Counted from the first letter of the stretch, positions 28,543-36,137 are shown. The stretch is DNA of 64,000 bases from Myxococcales bacterium (GCA_022184915.1 JAGTJU010000001.1:1056057-1120056); one strand, 5' to 3'. Notes: generated by a model from the sequence alone, not told the origin. A program made the numbers and translations.

Positions 28543-29727
28543 GTGTGGGTCTTGGGATACGGGGTGCACAGGGGCAGGGGGGCGAAAGGGCGGGGGCCGT
28601 GGGGGCTCGGCATGCTGGGCCTTCTCCTTTTGTGTGGGGGCTGCAAAAAGCCCCAGGCCTCGGCCACGCGAGAGCAGGCCCAGGCGCCCACGCGGCTGGC
28701 CCGCATCGACACGCACATGCACATCGATCCGCGTGCGATCGAACGCACGTTGGCCCTGATGGACCGCTGGGGCATCGACGGGGCGGTGAACCTTTCGGGC
28801 ATGTCGCCAGGGCCGCCGCGTTTTGCGCTGGAGACGCAGCTCGAAGCGGCGGCGCAGGCGAAGGGGCGCATCGCGGTGTTCGCCACACCGGCGATCACGG
28901 CCATCTTGCGCCAGTTTCCCGAAGCTTATGGCACGGTGATGGCGGAGCAGCTGGCGGAGGCGAAGCGGCTCGGGGCGATGGGGCTCAAGATCACGAAGGG
29001 GCTGGGGCTGGGCTATCCCACGCCCGACGGCAAGGGGCTGCTGGCGGTGGACGATCCGGGGCTGGACCCGCTTTTCGATAAGGCGGGGGAGCTGGGCATG
29101 CCCGTGGCGATCCACACGGGCGATCCGCAGGCGTTCTGGAGAAAGCCAGACCAGGACAACGAGCGGCTCGACGAGTTGATGGCGCACCCCCAGTGGTCGC
29201 TCTACGGCGAGCCCGTGGCGTCGTGGGAGGCGCTGTTCGCGGCGTTCGAGCGGCGGGTGGCGCGGCACCCGAAAACGACGTTCATCGGCGTGCACTTTGG
29301 CAACGCGCCCGAGGAGCCGCAGCGGGTGGCCGCGATGCTCGACAAGTACCCGAACTACGTGGTGGACACGGCGGCACGGGTGCCCGAGCTCGGCCGCCAC
29401 GACGCGGAGACGATGCGGGCGTTTTTCATCAAGTACCAGGACCGGATTCTGTTCGCGACAGACACGGGGGTGGGGGAGACGCAGGCCGAGATGATGTACG
29501 GTTCGACGGGCGCCGAGCCCGCCACCGCGGCCGACGAGGTGCGCTTTTTCACGTCGACGTACCGTTACTTCGAGTCGAGGGACAAGCAGTTCGAGCACCC
29601 CACGGCCATTCAGGGGCGCTGGAAAATCGATGGGCTGGGGCTGCCGGCGGACGTGCTGCGCAAGCTCTACTTCGAAAACGCCGCCCGGGTGCTCAGGTGG
29701 CGGCCGCCCGTGGCGGCAGGCCCGTGA
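28543..29727 (+). CDS. Amidohydrolase-family lipoprotein
   Basis: 394 residues with a lipoprotein signal (GLGMLGLLLLCGGC) and a metal-dependent amidohydrolase TIM barrel. The first metal motif is RIDTHMHIDP, a later histidine lies in PVAIHTGDPQ, and another in FIGVHFGNAPEE, followed by ILFATDTGVG with the conserved aspartate. These match the amidohydrolase_2 group (decarboxylase/hydrolase-like), but the substrate is unknown. GTG codons at 28543 or 28545 serve as start just after the PilZ-PEGA stop, which suggests co-transcription. Confidence 0.8.
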   Translation: MWVLGYGVHRGRGAKGRGPWGLGMLGLLLLCGGCKKPQASATREQAQAPTRLARIDTHMHIDPRAIERTLALMDRWGIDGAVNLSGMSPGPPRFALETQLEAAAQAKGRIAVFATPAITAILRQFPEAYGTVMAEQLAEAKRLGAMGLKITKGLGLGYPTPDGKGLLAVDDPGLDPLFDKAGELGMPVAIHTGDPQAFWRKPDQDNERLDELMAHPQWSLYGEPVASWEALFAAFERRVARHPKTTFIGVHFGNAPEEPQRVAAMLDKYPNYVVDTAARVPELGRHDAETMRAFFIKYQDRILFATDTGVGETQAEMMYGSTGAEPATAADEVRFFTSTYRYFESRDKQFEHPTAIQGRWKIDGLGLPADVLRKLYFENAARVLRWRPPVAAGP

Positions 29728-29851
29728 GGGGGCGCTCTCAAGCCCGCGACATCATGGAGGTTCGGCCGGCGTGCCGCCGCTGTGCACATTTGCCATCCCA
29801 AGGCTTGACTGGCTGCCGAAAACACACATAATCCTGCTCCCTAAACATTAT

Positions 29852-29923
29852 TCCGGAGTAGCTCAGTGGCAGAGCAGCCGGCTGTTAACCGGCTGGTCGT
29901 AGGTTCGAACCCTACCTCCGGAG
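29852..29923 (+). tRNA. tRNA-Asn (GTT)
   Basis: The cloverleaf is complete: acceptor tccggag with ctccgga, T-arm gtaggttcgaaccctac, anticodon stem ccgg/ccgg and loop ctgttaa, giving anticodon GTT. The discriminator base is G and the CCA end is not encoded. It marks the left edge of the accessory region, and tRNA genes are common integration sites. Confidence 0.95.
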
Positions 29924-29961
29924 CACACGTGTCTCTCGCCGCCAACCAGGGCGAGGGTTGG

Positions 29962-29993
29962 TAAGCCCCCAAGGAGCGATCCGAGGGGGCTTA
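29962..29993 (+). terminator. Hairpin downstream of tRNA-Asn
   Basis: Arms taagccccc (29962-29970) and gggggctta (29985-29993) pair perfectly over a 14-nt loop. Only a short T stretch follows (gccgttt). It probably terminates the tRNA transcript. Confidence 0.5.
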
Positions 29994-30268
29994 GCCGTTT
30001 GTCCCCTGATCCCCGCGGGTTTGCGCGTCGGCGGGCGTCGCGCGCGCCGGGACGGCGATCGCGCAGAGAGCGCCGCGCGCGTGGAGGGCTGCGCGTCGAG
30101 GGCGCGCGGGACGGCGTTCGCGCTCTCATCTCCGTCCCGTGGGGAGAGAGAAGCCGAGACGCGGTTAACAGCCGACCCTCGGTTTCCGGGACCGTGACCC
30201 GGCGATCAACTGTCCCGCGCAGGGTGGGACAGTTGACCATCGGGGCGCTGTCCTGCGCGAGCTGCGCG
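29994..30268. other. Intergenic repeats at the left edge of the accessory region
   Basis: No gene is seen. The stretch holds a 39-bp element at 30110-30148 that recurs with one mismatch at 45938-45976. A second element at 30224-30253 recurs with three mismatches in 30 bp at 43719-43748; in this copy it overlaps an inverted repeat (aactgtccc / gggacagtt, 30208-30234). The string cagagagcgccgcg at 30064-30077 also recurs at 43826-43839. Confidence 0.75.
30110..30148 (+). repeat. 39-bp dispersed repeat, left copy
   Basis: Matches 45938-45976 in the same orientation with a single mismatch (c versus g at the 24th base). The copies are 15.8 kb apart and bracket the accessory region. Confidence 0.85.
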
Positions 30269-30676
30269 TCAGCGTTCAAGCAGCGCCTCCAGCGCCGACG
30301 GCGTTTTCGCGTCGACCGCGACAGGTTCCTGCTCGAGCCACAGACCGCGGCTCGCAAGCTCTCGCACCAGAGCAGGAGCTTCGGCAAGGTCAAGGTCATC
30401 GGGCCACACGCCCGGTAGACCCCTCGTCTCGACAAGCTCGGTCCAGAACTCCGGCACGAACCACCGTAGGTCGGAACGGAGCGCACGGAGATGCCGAAGG
30501 ATGCGCACGCCGTTGGGGTCGAGGTCGCCGAAGTGGATGAGCGGCACATGGAGCAGGCGCTCGAGAAGTCGAGCGACCGTCGCCGTGTCCCATCCAGGGT
30601 AGAACATAGTTCGATTTCCTAACATCAGATCTGGATCTTGACTGACAGGGTCTTCTTTGCTAACTTCAGATGGCAA
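30269..30676 (-). pseudogene. JetD (DUF2220, Wadjet) C-terminal fragment
   Basis: 135 residues corresponding only to the C-terminal, Toprim-like half of DUF2220/JetD, the nuclease subunit of the Wadjet plasmid-defence system. Diagnostic features are the acidic block LIHFGDLDPNGVRILRHLRA and the terminal GLWLEQEPV. A full JetD is roughly 350-400 residues, so about two thirds is missing at the N-terminus. No jetA, jetB or jetC is present. The fragment starts where the plus-strand YdjM-like gene begins, which suggests a deletion or insertion junction near 30660-30680. It is unlikely to be active. Confidence 0.65.
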
Positions 30677-30688
30677 ACGGAGGACTCA

Positions 30689-30919
30689 ATGTCAGACGGA
30701 AGAACCCATCGAGCCATCGGTACCCTCGCCGGAGGGGGCTTCGCCCTTGCCAAGGCCCAGCAGCAGCGCCCCGAGCATCTCCTTCTGGAGCTGCTCGGCG
30801 GGCTGGTCGCCGGCAACCTGGGGGCCCGTCTGCCCGACGTGTTCGATCCGCCGACGCACCCGGGGCACCGGAGCCTTGCGCACGGGATCGCTCCCGCCGG
30901 CCTACCCCTGCTCGCGTGA
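30689..30919 (+). CDS. YdjM-like metal-dependent hydrolase, N-terminal fragment
   Basis: 76 residues with a good ribosome binding site (ggagga) before ATG 30689. The sequence reads THRAIGTLAGGGFALA, then PDVFDPPTHPGHRSLAHGIA. This matches the start of the YdjM/DUF457 inner-membrane metal-dependent hydrolases, in which the His/Asp motif PDxxDPPxxPxHR is conserved. Family members are usually 150-200 residues with several membrane helices; the C-terminal part is absent. It may be a truncated remnant or a minimal paralogue. The XRE-ImmA/IrrE gene follows after 8 bp. Confidence 0.5.
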   Translation: MSDGRTHRAIGTLAGGGFALAKAQQQRPEHLLLELLGGLVAGNLGARLPDVFDPPTHPGHRSLAHGIAPAGLPLLA

Positions 30920-30927
30920 GGCCACCG

Positions 30928-32175
30928 ATGACCGTCACCCAGGAAGAACTCGGACGTCGAATCCGCGAAGCACGTGAAGCGTGTCGCATGACCCAAGATG
31001 ACGCCGCGAAGCACATCGGCGTCTCCCGACCGACTTTCGTCCAGATCGAGGCTGGAAAGCGCTCGGTCTCGAGCCTCGAACTCGACAAGCTCGCGTACTT
31101 GTTCGGGCGCGACATCCGCGAGTTCGTGGCCAACGAGTTCCAGCAGGAAGACTCGCTCACCGCACTCTTCCGCGTGCAGGCCTCGGTCGTCGGCGAGCCC
31201 GAGGTGATCGACAAGCTTCGCGAGTGCATGGCGCTCGGGCGCGAGCTGACGAACCTCGAGCGACTCGTCGGCATCGACCGCGATCTGTCGGCGGTCGCCT
31301 CGTACCCGTTCCCGGCGCCGAAGGCGCGCTGGGAGGCGGTGCAGCAGGGACAACGCCTCGCCGAGGAGGAGCGTCGTCGTCTCGGCTTGGGCTTCGCGCC
31401 GCTCCCCGACATGACCGAGCTACTGGAGTCGCAGGGCGTCCGCACGGCGATGGTCGAGCTGCCGAACGATGTCTCGGGCCTGACGCTCAGCGACCGCAAG
31501 GTGGGTCTCTTCGTCGTCGCGAACGACGTGCATCACCACCTGCGTCGCCGCTTCTCGTTTGCACACGAGTACGCCCACGTCGTTGCCGATCGTGATCGCT
31601 CTGGGCTCATCAGCCAGGCCTCGGCGCGCGACGATCTCATCGAGGTCCGCGCCAACGCGTTCGCCGCGAACTTCCTCATGCCGGAGGACGGCGTTCGGCA
31701 GTTCGTCGCTGGCCTTGGCAAGGGCAAGCCGAGCCGCCTCTTCGCCGAGGTGTTCGATGGGGAGGCCGCGCTCAACGTCGAAGGGCGCTCGGCGCCAGGC
31801 ACCCAGACGATCCAGCTCTACGACGTCGTGCTGCTCGCGCACCACTTCGGCGTGAGCCGGATCTCCGCGCTGTACCGCCTGCGCAACCTTCGCCTGCTCT
31901 CCGAGGCCGAGTTCGACCACCTCAAAGCGCTCGATGACGAGGGCAAGGGTAAGCCACTTGCGACGGCGCTCGGTCTCTCCGAGCCCGATCACGCGGAGAC
32001 GCGCAGCGAGTTCAAGCATCGCTTCCTCGGGCTGGCGCTCGAAGCCTACCGTCGTGACGAGATCTCACTCGGCAAGCTCCGCGAACTCGTGGCGATGGTC
32101 GGCCTCAGCGTCGACGACCTGGACCAACTCCTCGATGACGCCGGTCTCGACGGCGAAGACGACCCGACGCCGTGA
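30928..32175 (+). CDS. XRE regulator with ImmA/IrrE metallopeptidase domain
   Basis: 415 residues. Residues 5-60 are an XRE helix-turn-helix (RIREAREACRMTQDDAAKHI, SRPTFVQIEAGKRSV). The middle carries the ImmA/IrrE zinc motif H213-E-Y-A-H217 in RFSFAHEYAHVV, with a following acidic ligand region (EVRANAFAANFLMPED). ImmA/IrrE proteins cleave repressors and relieve repression of mobile elements or toxins. The stop codon overlaps the GTG start of the PIN gene (gtga), so the two are coupled. That arrangement suggests a toxin-antitoxin-like unit, or control of the ubiquitin-like operon directly downstream. Confidence 0.88.
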   Translation: MTVTQEELGRRIREAREACRMTQDDAAKHIGVSRPTFVQIEAGKRSVSSLELDKLAYLFGRDIREFVANEFQQEDSLTALFRVQASVVGEPEVIDKLRECMALGRELTNLERLVGIDRDLSAVASYPFPAPKARWEAVQQGQRLAEEERRRLGLGFAPLPDMTELLESQGVRTAMVELPNDVSGLTLSDRKVGLFVVANDVHHHLRRRFSFAHEYAHVVADRDRSGLISQASARDDLIEVRANAFAANFLMPEDGVRQFVAGLGKGKPSRLFAEVFDGEAALNVEGRSAPGTQTIQLYDVVLLAHHFGVSRISALYRLRNLRLLSEAEFDHLKALDDEGKGKPLATALGLSEPDHAETRSEFKHRFLGLALEAYRRDEISLGKLRELVAMVGLSVDDLDQLLDDAGLDGEDDPTP

Positions 32176-32681
32176 GCACACCTCTCCTTCGCATCGTCGT
32201 GACCGACGCCAACGTGCTCATCAACCTGATGCACGTGTCGCGGCTTGGGCTCCTGGCCCAGATCCCGAACTACGAGTTCGTGGTTCCAGATCACGTGCGC
32301 GAGGAAATCACGCTCCCCGAGCAGCGGACGACGCTCGATGCCGCGGTCACTGCGGGCTGGCTGAAGCTCGAGGTCATCGATGACCTCGCCGCCATCACCG
32401 TTTTCACGGAGCTGATCACTCACATCGGTCGTGGCGAAGCGGCGTGCATCGCGATCGCCGCGCAGAAGGGCTGGCTCATCGCCTCCGATGAGAAGAAGCG
32501 GTTCCTCCGCGAGGCCGAGGCCCGCGTCGGAGTCGGCCACGTCATCACCACGGTCGACGTCTTCGTCCTCGCGATCAACGCGGGGCTCCTCACCGTCGAG
32601 GAGGCAGACGCCGACAAGGTCACGCTCGAAGGCAGGCGATTCAAGGTGTCATTCGCATCGTTTCGGGAACTCGTGAAGTAA
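32172..32681 (+). CDS. PIN-domain ribonuclease (toxin-like)
   Basis: 169 residues of the PIN nuclease fold. The N-terminal strand VVTDANVLINLM carries the first catalytic aspartate (D12). The mid acidic residue lies in RGEAACIAIAAQKGW, and the third in LIASDEKKRF. The C-terminal part is alanine-rich and helical. It starts at a GTG overlapping the upstream ImmA/IrrE stop codon. PIN proteins of this size act as RNases in toxin-antitoxin or defence systems. It may be neutralised by the coupled regulator, or may be an effector of the Ubl genes that follow 26 bp later; neither is shown by sequence alone. Confidence 0.82.
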   Translation: MSTPLLRIVVTDANVLINLMHVSRLGLLAQIPNYEFVVPDHVREEITLPEQRTTLDAAVTAGWLKLEVIDDLAAITVFTELITHIGRGEAACIAIAAQKGWLIASDEKKRFLREAEARVGVGHVITTVDVFVLAINAGLLTVEEADADKVTLEGRRFKVSFASFRELVK

Positions 32682-32707
32682 CCCCACCAGGGGAAGGAGC
32701 AGTCCAC

Positions 32708-33015
32708 ATGGCAACGGAAATGGAAGCTGAAGTCGACGAGATCGAGATCGAACTCCACACCCAGCAGGTCAGCGGGAAGGAGAAGGCGCCGAAGGCGAAG
32801 AAGTACGTCATCCGAGTCGACAAGACGAAGTTCACCGTCGAGGTCTCGTCGATGACTGGGCGCGAGATCCTCACCCTCGCCGGCAAGACACCGGTCGAGC
32901 AGTACAAGCTGACCCAGAAGATGCACGGCGGATCAACCTCGACGACCCGGTCGACTTCACGGAGCCCGGCGTCGAGCGCTTCATGACGCTGAAGCGTGAC
33001 CAAACCGAGGGCTGA
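32708..33015 (+). pseudogene. Multiubiquitin-type Ubl protein with a frameshift
   Basis: Ubiquitin-like protein of the multiubiquitin family, with one beta-grasp unit (KKYVIRVDKTKFTVEVSSMT, then GREILTLAGKTPVEQYKL). The ATG at 32708 has an aggag site. As given, the frame breaks near 32927-32931: the annotated frame runs into a serine-rich tail and stops at 32986. Reading on from the cgg codon at 32929, the next frame restores the family C-terminus, NLDDPVDFTEPGVERFMTLK followed by RDQTEG and stop at 33013-33015. The restored protein ends in a free C-terminal glycine, as needed for conjugation. One missing base in a GGCGG run explains the shift. It may be a real mutation or an assembly error. 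Confidence 0.8.
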
Positions 33016-33016
33016 C

Positions 33017-33418
33017 ATGCGCCGGCAGTTCGAGCTCCCGTCGTTCGACACGCAGTACCTGGAGACGACCGGCCTCGAGTGGGAGACCATCGTCGAGGGC
33101 GCGGGACGGTGGCTGCTTCTCCACGATCGTCCTGTACCCAACGGATACAACGTCGAGCGCGCCATCGTCGCGCTGCAGATCCCGCCCGGGTATCCCGACG
33201 CGCAGATCGACATGGTGTACTTCTTCCCCGCACTCGCGAGGAAGGACAATCAGGCCATCGGCGCGACCCAAAGCGCGCAGGTTCTCGACGGGAAGTCGTT
33301 CCAGCGTTGGTCTCGGCACCGCACTCCTGCTTCCCCGTGGCGGGCGGGCGAGGACGACATCTCGAGCCACCTCGTGCTCGTCGACGACTGGCTCGAACGA
33401 GAGTTCAAGATCCGATGA
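33017..33418 (+). CDS. Prokaryotic E2 family E protein (UBC-like)
   Basis: 133 residues. The blocks LPSFDTQYLETTGLEWET, VPNGYNVERAIVALQIPPGY, PDAQIDMVYFFP and the tryptophan-rich RWSRHRTPASPWRAGEDDIS match the E2 family E proteins found beside multiubiquitin genes in bacteria. The predicted role is transfer of the upstream Ubl. The protein contains no cysteine at all, so it cannot form a classical thioester unless the chemistry differs. It starts 1 bp after the restored Ubl stop and overlaps the next gene by 4 bp (atga), so the three were one translational unit. Confidence 0.82.
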   Translation: MRRQFELPSFDTQYLETTGLEWETIVEGAGRWLLLHDRPVPNGYNVERAIVALQIPPGYPDAQIDMVYFFPALARKDNQAIGATQSAQVLDGKSFQRWSRHRTPASPWRAGEDDISSHLVLVDDWLEREFKIR

Positions 33419-33696
33419 AGAACCGTCCAGCTCATCTCCGCCTCGCGGGCATTCACGTCGAGGAACTTCATCGTCACCTGTTCCCCGGTGACGGCAAGGA
33501 AGCCGTGGCGTTCGCGCTCTGCGGTCGTCACCACGCCACCGAACACGACGTCCTACTCGTGCAGGAGGTGCTCCCGGTCCCCTACGCAGATTGTCCGGTC
33601 CGCAAGGCCGACCAAATCACCTGGCGCACGGAGGCCATCGAACCGCTCCTGAGGTCCCGGTCCGAGATGTCGTCGGTGCGCGAGAAGTCTTCGTAA
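33415..33696 (+). pseudogene. JAB/MPN-type protein of the Ubl operon, truncated
   Basis: 93 residues. The first 80 (HLRLAGIHVEELHRHLFPGD, KEAVAFALCGRHH, VPYADCPVRKADQITWRTEA) match the N-terminus of JAB-domain proteins encoded with multiubiquitin and E2 family E, which in intact loci continue into the metal-binding HxH motif and often a ThiF/E1 domain. Here the match stops after about residue 80 and the frame ends 13 residues later, so the isopeptidase metal site and any E1 domain are missing. An unrelated gene fragment follows immediately, so a deletion has joined the two. Confidence 0.7.
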
Positions 33697-33958
33697 CCCG
33701 CGGCTGGCTCGCGGCTACTGGGCACAACTCGAGGTCGGGAAGACCAGCGCGAAGCCCGAGCTCCCGGAGGCACGCCCGGGCGACGAGATGGAGTGGTCGC
33801 GCGAGGGTGAGCCGCGCCGCGTCCCCCGCGCACCACCGCAGGCGCCTTCCAAGAACGAGCCCCCGTCGCGCCGTCGGCGACGCAAGCGGCCGTCGCGACA
33901 CGAGATGATCGTCGGCGCGCGCGAGCACTTCGAGAGCGCCAAGGAGTCCGACAGCGGG
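33677..33958 (+). pseudogene. Internal fragment of a GYWA-motif protein of unknown function
   Basis: An open stretch in the frame of 33677 reads LARGYWAQLEVGKTSAKPEL, then RRRRRKRPSRHEMIVGARE and HFESAKESDSG. From memory, the RGYWAxLxxGK block belongs to a widespread uncharacterised family with an N-terminal helix-turn-helix-like region. Both ends are missing: the start is replaced by the truncated JAB gene and the end by the truncated SDR gene. No start codon or ribosome binding site is apparent for this piece. Confidence 0.4.
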
Positions 33959-33968
33959 GTGGGGCACG

Positions 33969-34742
33969 ATGCGGGACGCCGCCGGGCGCAATGCCGGCAA
34001 GAAGGCAGCGCTCGAAGCCCACTCGAAGAACGTGTCGATCATCGACATGGACGTGGCGAGCGATGCGTCCGTCGCCGACGGGTTCGCGCGGATCCTCGCG
34101 CAGGGTCCGGTCGACGTGCTGATCAACAACGCCGGCATCATGTACCTCGGCATCACCGAGGCCTTCAGTGTCGCGCAGGCCAAGGAGCAGATGGAGGCCA
34201 ACTACTACGGTGCCATCCGCACCATGCAGGCGGTGCTCCCCGGCATGCGCGCAGCGAAGTCAGGCCTCATCATCAACACCTCGTCGCTGGTCGGCCAGAT
34301 CTCCCCGCCGTTCTTCGCAACCTACAGCGCCACGAAGCACGCGCTGGAAGGCTACAGCCAAGGCCTGCGCTACGAGGTCTCGCCCTTCGGGATCGACGTC
34401 GCGATCGTCGAGCCAGGCCCCTTTGGCACCGGGCTTCGAGCCTCCGGGCAGACACCCGCGCATGGTGACGTGACGGCCAGCTACGGCGAGCTGGCCGGTG
34501 TCCCTGCGGCGATGGGCGCGCACTTCGCCGCGTTCCTGCAAAGTGAAGAAGCGCCCAAGCCGCAGCTGGTGGTGGATGCGTACGTCGCCCTCGTGGACAT
34601 GCCCGCTGGCAAGCGGCCCACGCGCACCGTGGTGGGCATCACGTGGGGCGTGGATGAGATGAACGCTGCCAAACAGCCTATTCAGGATCGCGTCCTCAAG
34701 GAGATGCAGCTCGAAGGCACCTTGGGCGGGGTGTCGGCATGA
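33969..34742 (+). pseudogene. Short-chain dehydrogenase/reductase lacking its N-terminus
   Basis: 257 residues of a classical SDR. Present: the DMDVASDASVADGF acidic strand, the structural NNAG (VDVLINNAGIMYLG), the catalytic Ser-Tyr-Lys set (TSSLVGQ and YSATKHALEGYSQG) and the C-terminal substrate region. Absent: the first 30 or so residues with the TGxxxGxG cofactor motif; the sequence begins at MRDAAGRN, which in intact SDRs follows the first beta-alpha unit. Without that motif it should not bind NAD(P). A second partial copy lies at 35763-36091. Confidence 0.72.
34364..34642 (+). repeat. Direct duplication of the SDR 3' segment, copy 1
   Basis: About 278 bp here recur at 35814-36092 with only about four base differences, 1.45 kb apart in the same orientation. 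The low divergence suggests a recent duplication or homologous exchange. Confidence 0.9.
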
Positions 34743-34797
34743 GCCCCGATCTCATCAGCCAACTTCCAACCAGTTGTCCATCGAAGGGAGCCTGAAG

Positions 34798-35730
34798 ATG
34801 AACAGGAAACACACGAGCTTGAGCATCTCCACGCCCACGAAGGGGCTGCTCGCGATGATGGCGCTGGCAGGTCTGCTGGCCGCTTGCGCCTCAACCCAGT
34901 CGACCCAGAAGGCCGGTCAACCTCAAACCCAAAGGAGCACGACGATGAGCACGAAGGAAACCGTAGGCGCTTTTCTAAGCGCAGTGGCGAAGAACGATTC
35001 CGCGACCATGCGTCAGTTAGCCAACGCCGACTACATCCAGCACAACCCCTACGTCCCTACTGGGCTCGAGCCGTTCATCGGGATGTTGCCGGTGCTACAG
35101 GGGGCCGGCACCACGGCCGAGAACGTCCGGATGTTCCAAGACGGCAACTACGTCTTCATGCACAACCTCTGGCACAACGCGAAGCCGTTCGGTGCGGACG
35201 AGATGGTGGCCTTCGACATCATCCGCGTGGATGACAACGGCAAGGTCGCTGAGCACTGGGACGCCATGACCGCGCTGGTCAAGCAGACCGCGAGCGGCAG
35301 GACGCAGACGGATGGCCCCGTGAAGCCGAAGGACCTGGACAAGACCGAAGCCAACAAGGCGCTCGCGAGGTCCATGGTGGAAGACATCCTGATGGGGAAG
35401 AATCCCGGAAAGATCGGCGAGTACATCAGCGCGGACAAGTACCACCAGCACAACCCGCAGATCAAAGACGGGCTCGCCGGCCTCGGCGAGGCGGTGGCGT
35501 ACCTCACCTCGCAGAACAACATGTTCAAGTACACCAAGATCCACAAGGTGCTCGGTGAGGGTGACTTCGTCCTCGTGGTGAGCGAGGGATAGTGGAACGA
35601 CACCAGCAACGCCTTCTACGACCTGCTCCGTTTCGAGAACGGCAAGGCCGTGGAGCACTGGGATGTCATCCAGCCGGTGCCGGTCAAGGACCTAAGATTA
35701 GCAAACAACAACACGATGTTCGGCTTCTAA
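34798..35730 (+). pseudogene. SnoaL-like exported protein interrupted by an in-frame amber codon
   Basis: Lipoprotein (lipobox LLAAC in MALAGLLAACAS) with two tandem SnoaL/NTF2-like domains. Domain 1 includes FLSAVAKNDSATMRQLANAD and HNLWHNAKPFGADEMVAFDI. Domain 2 begins NKALARSMVEDILMGKNPGK. A TAG at 35590-35592 stops translation inside domain 2. In the same frame the family sequence resumes at once (WNDTSNAFYDLLRFENGKAV, EHWDVIQ, TMFGF) and ends at TAA 35728-35730. A lysine or glutamine usually occupies the TAG position in related proteins, so one base change (AAG or CAG to TAG) explains it. Truncation or occasional amber suppression are both possible. Confidence 0.75.
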
Positions 35731-35762
35731 CGAAGCTGAACCTCACCAAAGGGAATGAGCCG

Positions 35763-36137
35763 ATGAACGAGAACCTCAAGGCGGTGGTCAAACCTCAAGG
35801 CGGTGGTCATAAGGGCCTGTGCTACGAGGTCTCGCCCTTCGGTATCGACGTCGCGATCGTCGAGCCAGGCCCCTTTGGCACCGGGCTTCGAGCCTCCGGG
35901 CAGACACCCGCGCATGGTGACGTGACGGCCAGCTACGGCGAGCTGGCCGGTGTCCCTGCGGCGATGGGCGCGCACTTCGCTGCGTTCCTGCAAAGTGAAG
36001 AAGCGCCCAAGCCGCAGCTGGTGGTGGATGCCTACGTCGCCCTCGTGGACATGCCCGCTGGCAAGCGGCCCACGCGCACCGTGGTGGGCATCACCTCTGA
36101 TATCTCTGTGGTTTGCGAGCGGAAAAGCCCTGGATGA
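35763..36137 (+). pseudogene. SDR copy with internal deletion
   Basis: A start region (ATG 35763, MNENLKAVV) resembling an SDR N-terminus runs into an 18-19 bp tandem duplication (acctcaaggcggtggtca twice, about 35771-35807) and then directly into the SDR C-terminal part, YEVSPFGIDVAIVEPGPFGT. The cofactor motif, the NNAG segment and the catalytic Tyr-Lys are all missing, about 160 residues. From 36092 the frame leaves the SDR family and ends in an unrelated tail. It looks like the product of an internal deletion. Confidence 0.7.
35814..36092 (+). repeat. Direct duplication of the SDR 3' segment, copy 2
   Basis: Second copy of the 278-bp segment also at 34364-34642, with about four differences. 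Its right end marks an abrupt switch to unrelated, less GC-rich sequence. Confidence 0.9.

Noticed and set aside
27748-29598. 616-residue minus-strand frame over the PilZ-PEGA and amidohydrolase genes
   Set aside because: Mirror frame of two well-supported genes, very rich in His, Arg and Gly with no domain.
29942-30268. attL/attR of an integrative element at tRNA-Asn
   Set aside because: No repeat of the tRNA 3' end was found in the window and no integrase gene was recognised, so attachment sites cannot be assigned.
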